From: Beverwykella pulmonaria
Lineage: Eukaryota; Ascomycota; Dothideomycetes; Pleosporales; Melanommataceae
Assembly (NCBI GenBank): GCA_001599595.1
Contig: BCHH01000004.1
Coordinates: forward strand, 857,914-921,913
DNA: 64,000 nucleotides
Reading direction: 5' to 3'
The translations under genes were made by a program, and so were the position numbers. Below the pieces are notes generated by a model. It was not told the DNA's origin and ran no database searches. It saw only the letters and a list, made by a program, of their open reading frames with translations. Shown here one piece after another: positions 20,435 through 29,888 of this stretch (positions are counted from its first letter, which is position 1; each line of letters starts with the position of its first letter).

Positions 20435-21426
20435 CTACAACGGCACCAACCCCCTTCCCAACTCTGTTCGCTCCCCAAATTCCTTCTCGGCAACTTGGAA
20501 AAGGGGCAGGCCCATAAAATACCCACCGCTTGCCTTTCCCAACGCCTCCCACGCGCACCTAGCCTCCTCCTCCCCAATTTCCACCAATTCCTCTCTCCTC
20601 CCACCCACACTTGCATTTGCCAGCAATTGCACCTCGCAGCAGTTCTCTAGAAGTACAAACCATGCAACGCACGCCTCAATACTAGGGCCCACTGTAAGCA
20701 ACCCATGGTTACCAAGCAGCGCAGCCTTTTTGGGACCAAGATGCGCAGCGATGTGCTTTCCTTCTTCAGCGGCAAGGACGACGCCCGCGAAGTTGGGGTA
20801 GAGAACGTGGTCGTTGTAAAAAACGCATGAGTCCTGGGTGAGAGGCTGGAGCGTCTTACCTGTTGCGCACATGGCACGGCCGTAGGTTGTGTGTGAATGC
20901 GCGGCGCAGAGAACGTCGGGGCGAGCGGTGTGAATTTGGGCATGTATTGCGTACGCGGCTGTGGATATACCGTTAATATCGTGTTTCAAAAGCCAGGAGA
21001 ATCGCGCAAGTTCTAAGATATTATGAGAGTGCGATTAATACCATAGTTCAACCTCCGATTCTGCCCCCCATCCACAACAACACCTCTATGATCGACTCTA
21101 ATCAAATCCTCATCCCGGATCAGACTGAAGTGCAATCCAAATGGGTTGACCCAGAAGCTCGTTGGATCAACCGGGTCGCGAACGGTGATGTGTCCGGCAA
21201 CGCCTTCTGCAAACCCGAATTTTGCGAATATGCGGAACGCCATAGCTAATCGGTGTTTGAGGTACTTGCGCTCTTCATTTTTGTCGGCGAACTTAGGGGG
21301 CGAGGTTGTCTCATCGGCAATAAAGGCTAGTGAAGGGTCACCGGAGGAGTGAGTGGCTGATGAATGGTTCTCTCGAAGCAATTTTGCCAGTGGAATCGCG
21401 GGAGGTGTGACTGCTGAAGGGGCCAT
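20435..21426 (-). CDS. Class II aldolase/adducin-domain protein
   Basis: Metal-dependent enzyme of the class II aldolase fold (fuculose-phosphate aldolase, ribulose-phosphate epimerase and some aromatic-acid decarboxylases). Exons 21426-21042 and 20958-20435 encode 302 aa; the first joins NY to AAYAIHAQ in phase 1. Motifs visible are FAEGVAGHITVRDP (the usual substrate-binding start with the HxTxR pattern), the zinc pair in AAHSHTTYGRA (about H149/H151) and a third ligand in LLGNHGLLTVG. The Glu expected near the active site lies upstream of the zinc pair. It is convergent with the NmrA-like gene, 126 bp between stops. In bacteria this fold includes 3,4-dihydroxyphthalate decarboxylase, which would fit next to an extradiol dioxygenase; that link is speculative. 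Confidence 0.87.
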
Positions 21427-21799
21427 GATGCTGAAGTGAAGAGTTTTTCGATAAGTTGTTCGATGAATTGATAAGGAGGAAGTTCAAATGTGAAGAACTT
21501 AGAATGCTCGAACGCTAATGTCACGTAGTGCTAGAATATAGGGAAATGTTGTATAAAATCGAATGAGATATCTCAGTAACATTCGTGGCGATCCACACAT
21601 TTAGACAGAGGAAGAGCCCCACAGCCCCACGCGAGTGTTGATAAGAGTAGTAGCGGCGAAGTCCGAGCAGAGAAACCATTAAATGCTACTAAGGTAAGGC
21701 TCAACTACCAATTCTAGAACCCCGTCTTTGTATATTTCCAGAAAGAGCGAGTCTTCAGGCCTGATTCGGAAGCACGCCGTCCTTCAAGTTTACCCCTAA
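21427..21799. other. Upstream region of aldolase-fold gene
   Basis: No gene is supported. The region ends where the dehydrogenase relic becomes recognisable. Confidence 0.5.
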
Positions 21800-22770
21800 G
21801 CACCATACCATCGTGGTACTTGAAAATGCACTGATCGCACTGTCTCAGGCGCTGGATCTTCCTGGGTGCGCATACGAACGCACCTTATATTCACTGACGG
21901 CCCCAACAAGATCGCTTCTATGATCAAAGATGCCACCATGGTCGTTGCAGTCACTCTCAAGCCGGAATTCCACATCATATCCCAAGAAATTTCCCCAAAA
22001 ACTAGAGCTCAAAGACTACGTCGCGTTCGGAATGGATGGTGTTGACCCAGAGGTTTGCAAGAAAAGAAGCATTATGGGTTGTAACGCGTCTGGCGTGAGC
22101 GCTGCTGATGTTAGCGAACACGCAATTGGTCTGTACTTTGCAGTTCGTAGGCGCTTCCTGGAGACACACGAAGCAGTTCAGACTAGAAAATGAACAGAGC
22201 GAAGCGTGCTCAATGCAATGATGAGAAACATAGAGCGGAAAAGGTGATTGACCAAAGCCCAAAGAGCTATCAATGAAGAACAAGCTGCTGATGTATCTCA
22301 GGTAAACGGATCCCGGAGCTTTCTCAAGTGTTAGGAATGGACGTCCTGGTTGCGGAGAGAAAAGGAGCAACGAAATGTCGCCAAGACCGATCACTATTCA
22401 AGGAGGTAGGCACAGCACGGCAGTGTTCATTATTGTGCCACGAACACCAGATTCAGGCGACATGATGTCCCGCAGGGAGCTAGAGTCGATGCGCTACAAT
22501 GCCATTCTGATAAATTTATTGAGAGGTGGTGTCGACGAGGTCGCTATGCTGGAGGCACCGGGGAAAGACTAAATCGGTGGAGAGGCCGTAGATGTCTTCG
22601 CTGAAGAACCAATAACCGAGTATAATTTTTGGCTCATTCGTCAAGCTAAAAAATAATTGAATTGGAATACGACTCCACATACAGCCTCGGCTGGAAGGAC
22701 TACGGATATCGAACTACGAAGGATGGCAAGGGGAAATATCGAGTATTGGGTGCGAAGCAAGTTTAAAACC
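21800..22770 (+). pseudogene. D-2-hydroxyacid dehydrogenase relic
   Basis: Broken plus-strand frames follow the D-isomer-specific 2-hydroxyacid dehydrogenase family from end to end. They read HTIVVLENALIALSQALD, IKDATMVVAVTLKPEFHIIS, then DGVDPEVCKKRSIMGCNASG with EHAIGLYFAVRRRFLETHEA, then FIIVPRTPDSGDMMSRRELE and MRYNAILINLLRGGVDEVAM, then IGGEAVDVFAEEPITEYN, a stop, and NWNTTPHTASAGRTTDIELR. The NAD-binding GxGxxG segment between the second and third parts is not readable. At least two frame changes and two stops show it is dead. It lies 370 bp from the aldolase-fold gene and tail to tail with a zinc-cluster regulator. Confidence 0.75.
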
Positions 22771-22837
22771 GTGGTCATTTGATCCCACATTCCAATTTGG
22801 TGAGTGAATCACGCAATGTACTAGAATGAAGGGTGTG

Positions 22838-25069
22838 TCAGAATATCAGACCTAAGTCATCAAATCCGGTTGTATAATCTAGGTATTCTGCACGCTCGGT
22901 GAGCTCCATGTCCAAACCCATGGTTGGCATACCATCGAAGCCAAGAATCTCCTGATCTAAATTGAAGAGACTAAAGTCGAACGGTGAGGTCTTTTCTATC
23001 AAGATCCTGCCAAATCTAAGTTTCTCGAGATCAGCTGGTCCGGGATATAGAAGCCTGGTCAATTCGGCATCCTGGGAAGGGCCAAAATGTTCTTGAGGAT
23101 CCTTGGAAGGCGAGAAGACAGCCTCCAAGAGTGATCCTAGCAATCTTTCATAAACGCCGGCATAGTTTGATACTTCAGACCACCCCTGTGCTGCAATGGC
23201 TAGGAAGTTTGCAGTAAAAAGCTTTGACATTTCGAAAATCTGTCCAGCATTGAACTTGGCGGAAATAGTAGCACATCCATGCCGAAGACAGAAGAGCAAA
23301 ACTACTGCCCCCTCAAGCATATGGTGGGCCGATAGCCATGGGCGGCGGAAGAAACCGCTGGAAATATTGTCTTTGTGGCTCTTTGCTGAGGCTGATGCGG
23401 CCTCGAAAGCAATGAGAAGACTCTGCTGAGATGGCATTGGCATTCTGGGCGATGGTCGGTGGAGGATCATGAGACCGCGTGATAGTGCAAAATCCACAGG
23501 CTCATTATGGCCGGCTTCTGTACAAGAGTCGGCATACCATACTCGCAGCCGTTGTTCCATTTTTTCCGTCCATGACTCCCAGGATTTACTGTCCCCAAGC
23601 GGCTCGCCCTGGAAGTGTACCTGAATCATCTGCGAGATCAATCTTTGATAATTTATGACTTCTAGAAAAGGCAGCCTCGATTCTTTCTGCCCAAATCCTG
23701 AAGGAAAGTGTGTATTGATCGCTGCATCAGGAATGGACAGGGGTCTCTGTAAAGCAGAACAAATCCCACGATCCATGCAGTAGGCACTCCAGAAGAGCTT
23801 ACGCTTCAATTCTGCTGTGAAGGCGGTTTGTCGTCCAGTTTCGGGGGCTTCGCGGTGCAGACCGAGTTCCAAACAAGATCGCATAACGGCACCAGACAGA
23901 ATCCATACGTTGGCAGAGCGTGGATTGATGGTTGCGTACAAGAGAATGAGCAAATTCAGTTGAAGCCCTGCTAGATCGGAGGGTATTTGCATTTGACTCG
24001 AAAGGTGTTTGATTCCTTCCTCGAAAAGGGAGGCCGAAAGGGATACGCAGCGGGACTCATACCCACCTTTGGCGCTCTCTAGTGTAACTGCGACAGCCAA
24101 TATGAGATAGACAATGAGGAAATCGTAGTCGGGTGCCAAGGTGGAACCGCTTGGTGACGATGGGTGCACAGGCTGTCTCGATTCTAACGTTGTAAGTACC
24201 CTATTGACGATGATCCACAATGCAGCTTCGTCGAAGAAGGGGTAGCGAGGCAGAACTTTTTGCGTGTACTTTTGGGTCAGAGAGGTGATGATCTCCCTCG
24301 GAATACTTTTCAGGACCCGGACGTCAATGTCTGTTTGGGCTTGGACGGGACTAGATGTAGAGACACGACGATCTAGGCTTCGATATATCTCGGTGGATAG
24401 GGGAGAGTGCACCGCAGCTGATGCAGAAGATGGAGTGAGGCCCATGCGTACACGAGACACGAGGTCAGTTAATCCAGGTCCTTGCGGTAGAGTTGCGGAT
24501 ATCATGGATTGGATCGAGCAGCTGAGCATGATGGACTGGGTGAGTGGATCGGTGAGTGGTGCTGGCGAACGAGCTACGGATGTGTTAGAACGGACAATGT
24601 GTAAATCATGAGTGGAATGGCTCAACATGATACCATGTGCAATCAACAACCACTGGCTTACATTCTTCTTGGACGCTTGAAATCACAACTGTCTGAGGAT
24701 GCGGCTCATTAAAGTCAGGCATCTTGTGACGGGAGAAGTCAACAGGCATTTGTAACAATATGTCGACGCCATTGAGGACATCAAGATGGCCGGCTTGGGT
24801 AAGCTCTGTCTCTAGCCGGGCGATTTCATATTCCAAATGGCGCACGATTGAGCGAGGGACATCAGTAGTGGACGACGCGACACTGAAGCCCGTGCATGCA
24901 GCCCTCGCGGTAAGGCACTGAGTGCACGATGGAAGTTTCCGGTCACACTTGGAGTCGATTAGCAAAAGAGAGCAGGGCTTTGTTTACCTTGGCCTTGAAC
25001 ACTTACTTTTGTTTTCCGTTTCCTGCATCTGGAACAGCTCAGCACACTACGCTGGCATTCACTGCTCAT
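22838..25069 (-). CDS. Zn(II)2Cys6 transcription factor with fungal_trans domain
   Basis: Nuclear DNA-binding regulator of 694 aa. Exons are 25069-25007, 24947-24662 and 24573-22838. The zinc cluster is split by intron 1 and reads CSRCRKRKTK|CDRKLPSCTQC, with cysteines at 12, 15, 22, 29, 32 and 39 (CX2CX6CX6CX2CX6C). A coiled region (VRHLEYEIARLETEL) follows, consistent with dimerisation. The central region holds the fungal-specific transcription factor domain: LILAVAVTLESAK, LQLNLLILLYATINP, CLELGLHREAPE and KLFWSAYCMDRGI. Without intron 1 the cluster has only four cysteines, which supports the splice. It is divergent from the carbamoyl amino acid hydrolase gene, so it may control that gene and the NCS1 permease; control of the aromatic group on its other side is also possible. 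Confidence 0.9.
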
Positions 25070-25753
25070 GATGGCCGGACATTTGCGTCTCCAACTTCTC
25101 TATCGGACAGGTCCCAGCGAGAAGAAGAACAGACAGCCGGCGCCGGAGTTGTTTGCTCGACGATAAGGGTGCCGGGTGGATCCATGCGCCGCTACCGGTA
25201 TATCAGCGCCTTGGACAGCGGTGATGGCCAGCGCACATCTCCGAAGCAGGCGGCCGATCCCCTCGCATGAGTCGGTGAGCCGAATTGATCATGTTCAACA
25301 GCGTGATGCCTATCATTGGCGATGGTGTTGGGATGGATGAGGCAATGGGAGGATTGTGATGGTAGATGATGGGTAATGGAATCCTAGTGGGGCGTAGCCG
25401 AGATTGACATCGACTTCACGGTTACTAACCCGCGACTATACATCGCTGCTCCCAACCACGCTCATTCGATAAGATCGAATATCCTCTACATTTCTTCTAC
25501 CTTCCGCCTTCCGCCTTCCGCCTTTCGCCTTTCGCCTTTTGCCTCCTACCTTCTGCCTTCTGCCTGCGGCCTTCCGCGGCCTGATAATGGCTTTTTTCTG
25601 CACTAACTGGTCTCGGATCGCCGGTGTGGACATGTCTGCTATATATGGTTGGGGCCACGCCTTTAGCTAGACGGAGATCCAGAAGCAGAAGCTCATGTTC
25701 TTGTCCACGGGAAAGACTGACTACCAAGTTCTGCCGCTCGCCTTCTACGACCT
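25070..25753. promoter_or_regulatory. Divergent promoter with heptamer tandem repeat
   Basis: This separates the regulator ATG (25,069) from the hydrolase ATG (25,754). At about 25,497-25,570 the plus strand is a run of heptanucleotide units of the type CCTTCCG/CCTTTCG/CCTTCTG, purely pyrimidine-rich except for the G. It creates a false minus-strand frame of RRKAEG-type repeats. Confidence 0.55.
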
Positions 25754-27138
25754 ATGTCTTCCCTTTCCATAGACCCCGCGCCTGAAGCCCTTCCACCCCT
25801 CCAGCTTTCTGCCAAGTACAGCGCCCTCCATGTAGATGCTGCACGGACGAACGTCACCCTACAGGCATCGTGCGCCTGGGGAAAGTGGGTGTTATACACT
25901 ACAGCCCATACTATTCCCTGCTAATGCTAATCCCTAGGACCTCGGACGGCGGCATGAACCGCCTGGCCTGCAACGACGACGACAAGAGCGTGCGCGACTG
26001 GTTCATCGCTGAGACGAAGAAATATGGCTGCCAACACCGCATCGATGAGATGGGCAACATCTTCGCCATCCGCCCGGGTCAGAACAACAACCTCGCTCCA
26101 ATTGGCCTCGGGAGCCACCTCGACACCCAGCCGACTGGTGGCAAGTACGATGGCATACTGGGCGTGGTCTGCGGCATGGAGGTTTTGCAAGTACTGCATG
26201 AGAACAACATCACCACGTACGCACCCGTCGCCGTCGTGAACTGGACAAATGAGGAGGGCGCGAGATTCCAGCCTGCCATGCTCTGCTCGGGCGTGTGGGG
26301 AGGAGAATTCACAACGAAGTATGCACAGGGCAGACAGGATCCCGAGGGCAACACGCTGGGCGGGGAGTTGAAGCGCATCGGCTACAATGGACCTACACCC
26401 TGCTCATTTGAAGCAAACCCGCTCCTCGCGCACTTCGAAGTCCACATCGAACAGGGCCCCATTCTGGACGCCGCTGAGAAGCCCATTGGAATCGTGCGCG
26501 GTGTCCAGTCTATCCGCTGGTACAACGTCAGCATCCATGGACGAGAGGCCCACACAGGCACCACTCCCATGGATCGAAGGAGTGACGCTCTTCTGGGAGC
26601 CGCCAAGATGATTGTCGAAACGAACAGAATTGTGACTGAAACGGATGTGGCGCCCCGAGGCGGACGCGCGACCATCGCCGTTATCAATTCGCTGCCACAA
26701 AGCATCAACACCATCGCTGGAAGCGTTAGCCTAGGTCTGGATATTCGTGCACCGACAGACGGCGATGTGGAGCTCATCGAGCGGCAATGCCGGAAGGGTT
26801 TCAAAGCCATATGCGAACAGCATAGCTTGGAGATGACGTTCGACAATTTCTGGACCAGCCCTGCGCTCAACTTTGATCCCATCATGGTGAGCTGTGTGAA
26901 GCAGTCTGCAGCAGAACTTGGCTGCGACATAGAAATTGTCAGCGGCGCCGGTCACGATTCCGTTTACACCTCTCGCAAGGTGCCAACGGCCATGATCTTT
27001 GTGCGGTGTAGGGACGGTGTCAGTCACCATCCAGCAGAGTATTCACGCGAGGAGGACTGCGCGGCGGGAGCAGAAGCACTGCTAGGCGCTTACCTTCGAT
27101 ATGACGACTACATTAGACGCTCGACCGCCAAAATCTAA
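25754..27138 (+). CDS. N-carbamoyl-L-amino acid hydrolase / beta-ureidopropionase-like (M20 family)
   Basis: Metallo-amidohydrolase that splits N-carbamoyl amino acids (or ureidopropionate/allantoate-type ureides) into amino acid, CO2 and ammonia. Exons 25754-25884 and 25938-27138 encode 443 aa; the join reads CAWGK-TSDGGMNRLACNDD. Metal-binding motifs are GLGSHLDTQPTGGKYDGILG (His and bridging Asp), NWTNEEGARFQPAM (Glu-Glu) and HFEVHIEQGPIL (His). The lid domain carries GREAHTGTTPMDRRSD. The C-terminus has SGAGHDSVYTS and GVSHHPAEYS, the usual last metal site, so all key positions are present. The fold and motifs match the hydantoinase-linked HyuC/PYD3 group. Placed next to a zinc-cluster regulator and an NCS1 permease, it fits a uptake-and-hydrolysis module for nucleobases, hydantoins or ureides. 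Confidence 0.9.
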
Positions 27139-28195
27139 TCATTTCGCAGCGTCGCTTTACAAGTCGAGCTCAATCAAAAGATTTTAGCCTTTCGTATCTA
27201 CTTTCGCTGTGCTCTGTCCGAGCTAGAGTATGAATTTCATCGGGGGTTTCTGCTTTCTATTTGACACCCCTATCTTTAGATGTGGTGTTGTAGTTCCACA
27301 GCACGCTCGACACTTGTAAATAACGCCACACGATCATTATTGTAAACTGAGGTTCTCGGCCTGCACCAATCTTTCGCTGCTTCCACCCCACCCTTGACCA
27401 TGCTTCGGGCCGTTTGAAGGTGGGATGCGAACTGCCTTGCCACGCGGCTCAGAGCTCACCCCAGTTCTTACTAAGGCGAAGGAACGATAGCACCTTCGCT
27501 AAACTTATATAACTTTGCAAGCACTACTTGAAAATAAAGCAGCATTGTGTTGCTGTTGTACGTTCAAAAACGTGATATTTGAGAGTTGCTATTTCCCTGA
27601 GTCGCGCATGCTTGCTAGACTGCTAACTCGCTGGTAGCTTGTATCCTCCATCCGGGGACACATACCCGACTTCACAATCTGGAACTGGATCCACATCCCT
27701 GGTAAACTAAACTTAACGGAGTATCTCGGGGAGATACGCTCATGGATGAAGCTTGCGGCCCCAAATATCTCCGAGATACAAGAGATACCGGCTGCCGTGC
27801 TGCTGGGGTGTGGCACTTGGCACGGACATATACGTCCCACTTTCACGATAACCAAGACCTAGATTTTTGGACTCAGGTACAAAAGACTCGCTAAAGCTAT
27901 TGCAGAACGCCTGAGAATCGGTCGAGAAGGCGAAGTGATATTAAGGTTGACGCTGCCAAGAATTCATTGGCCAATATCAGCTACTTCGTTGCAAGAGTGG
28001 GAGAACAATATCCCTTGAACTCCTTAATTGTCAAGATCGACAACCCTTTATAGAACTCCGGGTCATCGACTTCAATTCTACCTCATTCTCACCTGCTTCT
28101 TGTCTTCTTCTGCTCTTTCCATCTCTTGACCATACTCCCTTCATCCATTCCTTTATCCGCTCCTAGGATTAAACAAGAGTCAAACTGAGTTCGAA
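27139..28195. promoter_or_regulatory. Intergenic/promoter region before the NCS1 permease
   Basis: No gene is supported. Just before the permease ATG lies a C/T-rich tract (about 28,070-28,160: TCTTGTCTTCTTCTGCTCTT), a typical fungal core-promoter feature. Confidence 0.4.
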
Positions 28196-29888
28196 ATGGT
28201 GTCCGAAAAGGCCCCCGAGGCGGTCGATACGATAGGTGGCTCGACTGACGACTCCAGCGTCCATGATGCCACCGTTGAGGAACTCGGTATCAGCAGGCCA
28301 ACCAACAAGCTCCAGCGCTGGGCCAACAAACTTGATTTGATTGTTGGTGTAGAAGCGCGCGGTATCGAGAGGATCCCTGACGAGATGAGGGATAGGCCGA
28401 TGACAATTGGGGATTACGTACACATGTTCACCATGTGAGCAGAGGCAATCACAATTCGATTCAAGCCAGATTTACTAACAAGATTTCAGTTGGTTTTCGA
28501 TGAACTGCACAGCTAATCAAATGACGCTTGGTGTTCTTGGCCCCGTAGCGTATGGCCTAGGACTTACGGATGCAATTGTGTATGTTTGTATCATCTTCAT
28601 ATCTGCGCAGTAGCTAAACCGCAATCTAGCATCTGTATGTTTGGTACGATATTCGGCTCCATTTGTACAGGCTACATATCCACTTTCGGCCCCATGTCTG
28701 GTCTCCGAACTCTCAGCGTCGCAAAGTATACTATGGGCTGGTGGCCCTCAAAGCTTTGTGTCCTCCTCAATCTTGTTATAGAACTTGGATACGGATTAAT
28801 TGATTGTCTTGTCGGCGGCTTGATTCTATCTGCTGTCAATGGCGGCGGGATGAGTGTGATTGTCGGTATCGTTATTGTGGCTATAATCACCTGGATCGTC
28901 GCTACGTTTGGTATGACTTGGTTCCACAAATTCGAACTGTGAGTCAACAACAATCTCCTCGTTGCGTCCTCAACTAACATTTTGTAGATTCGTCTGGGCG
29001 CCCACAGTCTTAGTTCTTTTTGTCATGATTGGTGTAGCAGGTCCCCACTTTGATACCGAAACCAAAAGCTCTGGTTCGGGTGCCGTTCTGGCCGGCAACC
29101 GACTGTCCTACTTCTTTCTCGTAGCATCAGGACCTCTAGGATGGTCATCCGCTTCCGCCGACTACGTCTGCTACTACCCAAAGAGTGCAAACCGCTGGAT
29201 CGTTATGTCCATGACTGCCAGCGGCATAACCTGCGGCAAGCTCCTCATCGAATTTTTAGGAATTGGTTTAGGCTCTAGCTTGCTTCTCAACCCGACGTGG
29301 GCGACAGCCTTCTCTGACCACGGCGTCGGTGCCCTCATTGTTGAGTCTTTCGCGCCTCTCCGCGGCTTTGGAAACTTCTGCTGCGTTGTGCTCGCTTTGT
29401 GCATCGCTGCGAACAACATCCCAGGAACTTACGCAGCAGCACTAAACTTCCAGCAACTAGGGTCTCCGTTCACGAAGATCCCTCGCCCTGTCTGGAGCAC
29501 TTTCGCCTGCATTGTATTCACGGTAATCGCTATTGCTGGCCGCACCCGCCTCTTCGACATTTTTATCAATTTCCTCAGTATCATCGGGTATTGGACCATG
29601 ATCTGGATCACCATGACCTTTGAAGACGAGTTCATCTTCCGCCGCGGTAGGTTCGATTGGGAGATGTGGAATTGTAAGGATGTGCTGCCTCATGGGTTCG
29701 CAGCGCTGTTCGCGTTCTTGGTTGGGTGGGCTGGCGCTGTATTATGCATGTACCAGACGTACTTTACTGGACCCATTGCAGCGTTGGTAGGCAATGGAGC
29801 AGATTTGGGGCTGCCTGTTGCGCTGACATGGACTGCACTCGTTTACCCCCCAGCGAGATGGGCGGAAATCAAGCTTGTCGGTCGTTGA
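28196..29888 (+). CDS. NCS1 purine-cytosine permease-like transporter
   Basis: Plasma membrane proton symporter of the nucleobase-cation-symport-1 family (Fcy-type), about 12 TM, 512 aa. Exons are 28196-28434, 28490-28579, 28630-28938 and 28988-29888. Family features include the N-terminal cytosolic signature ARGIERIPDEMRDR, then TM1 IWFSMNCTANQMTLGVLGPV, the Gly-rich loop FGPMSGLRTLSVAKYTMGWW, GPLGWSSASADYVCYYPKSA (the DYxxYYP-like motif), and AANNIPGTYAAALNFQQLG. TFEDEFIFRR near the C-terminus follows the usual order. Exon joins restore each helix in frame. Likely substrates are purines, cytosine or related compounds; Fur-type allantoin/hydantoin transport is less likely but not excluded. 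The adjoining carbamoyl hydrolase supports nitrogen scavenging. Confidence 0.9.

Noticed and set aside
22104..22125. TTAGCGAACACG resembling the end of the 65-bp miniature element
   Set aside because: It lies inside the hydroxyacid dehydrogenase relic, encodes its VSEHA segment and has no second end nearby.
25436..25727. Two Lys/Arg/Glu-rich minus-strand frames
   Set aside because: Both are products of the heptamer tandem repeat and have no ATG-supported or conserved context.
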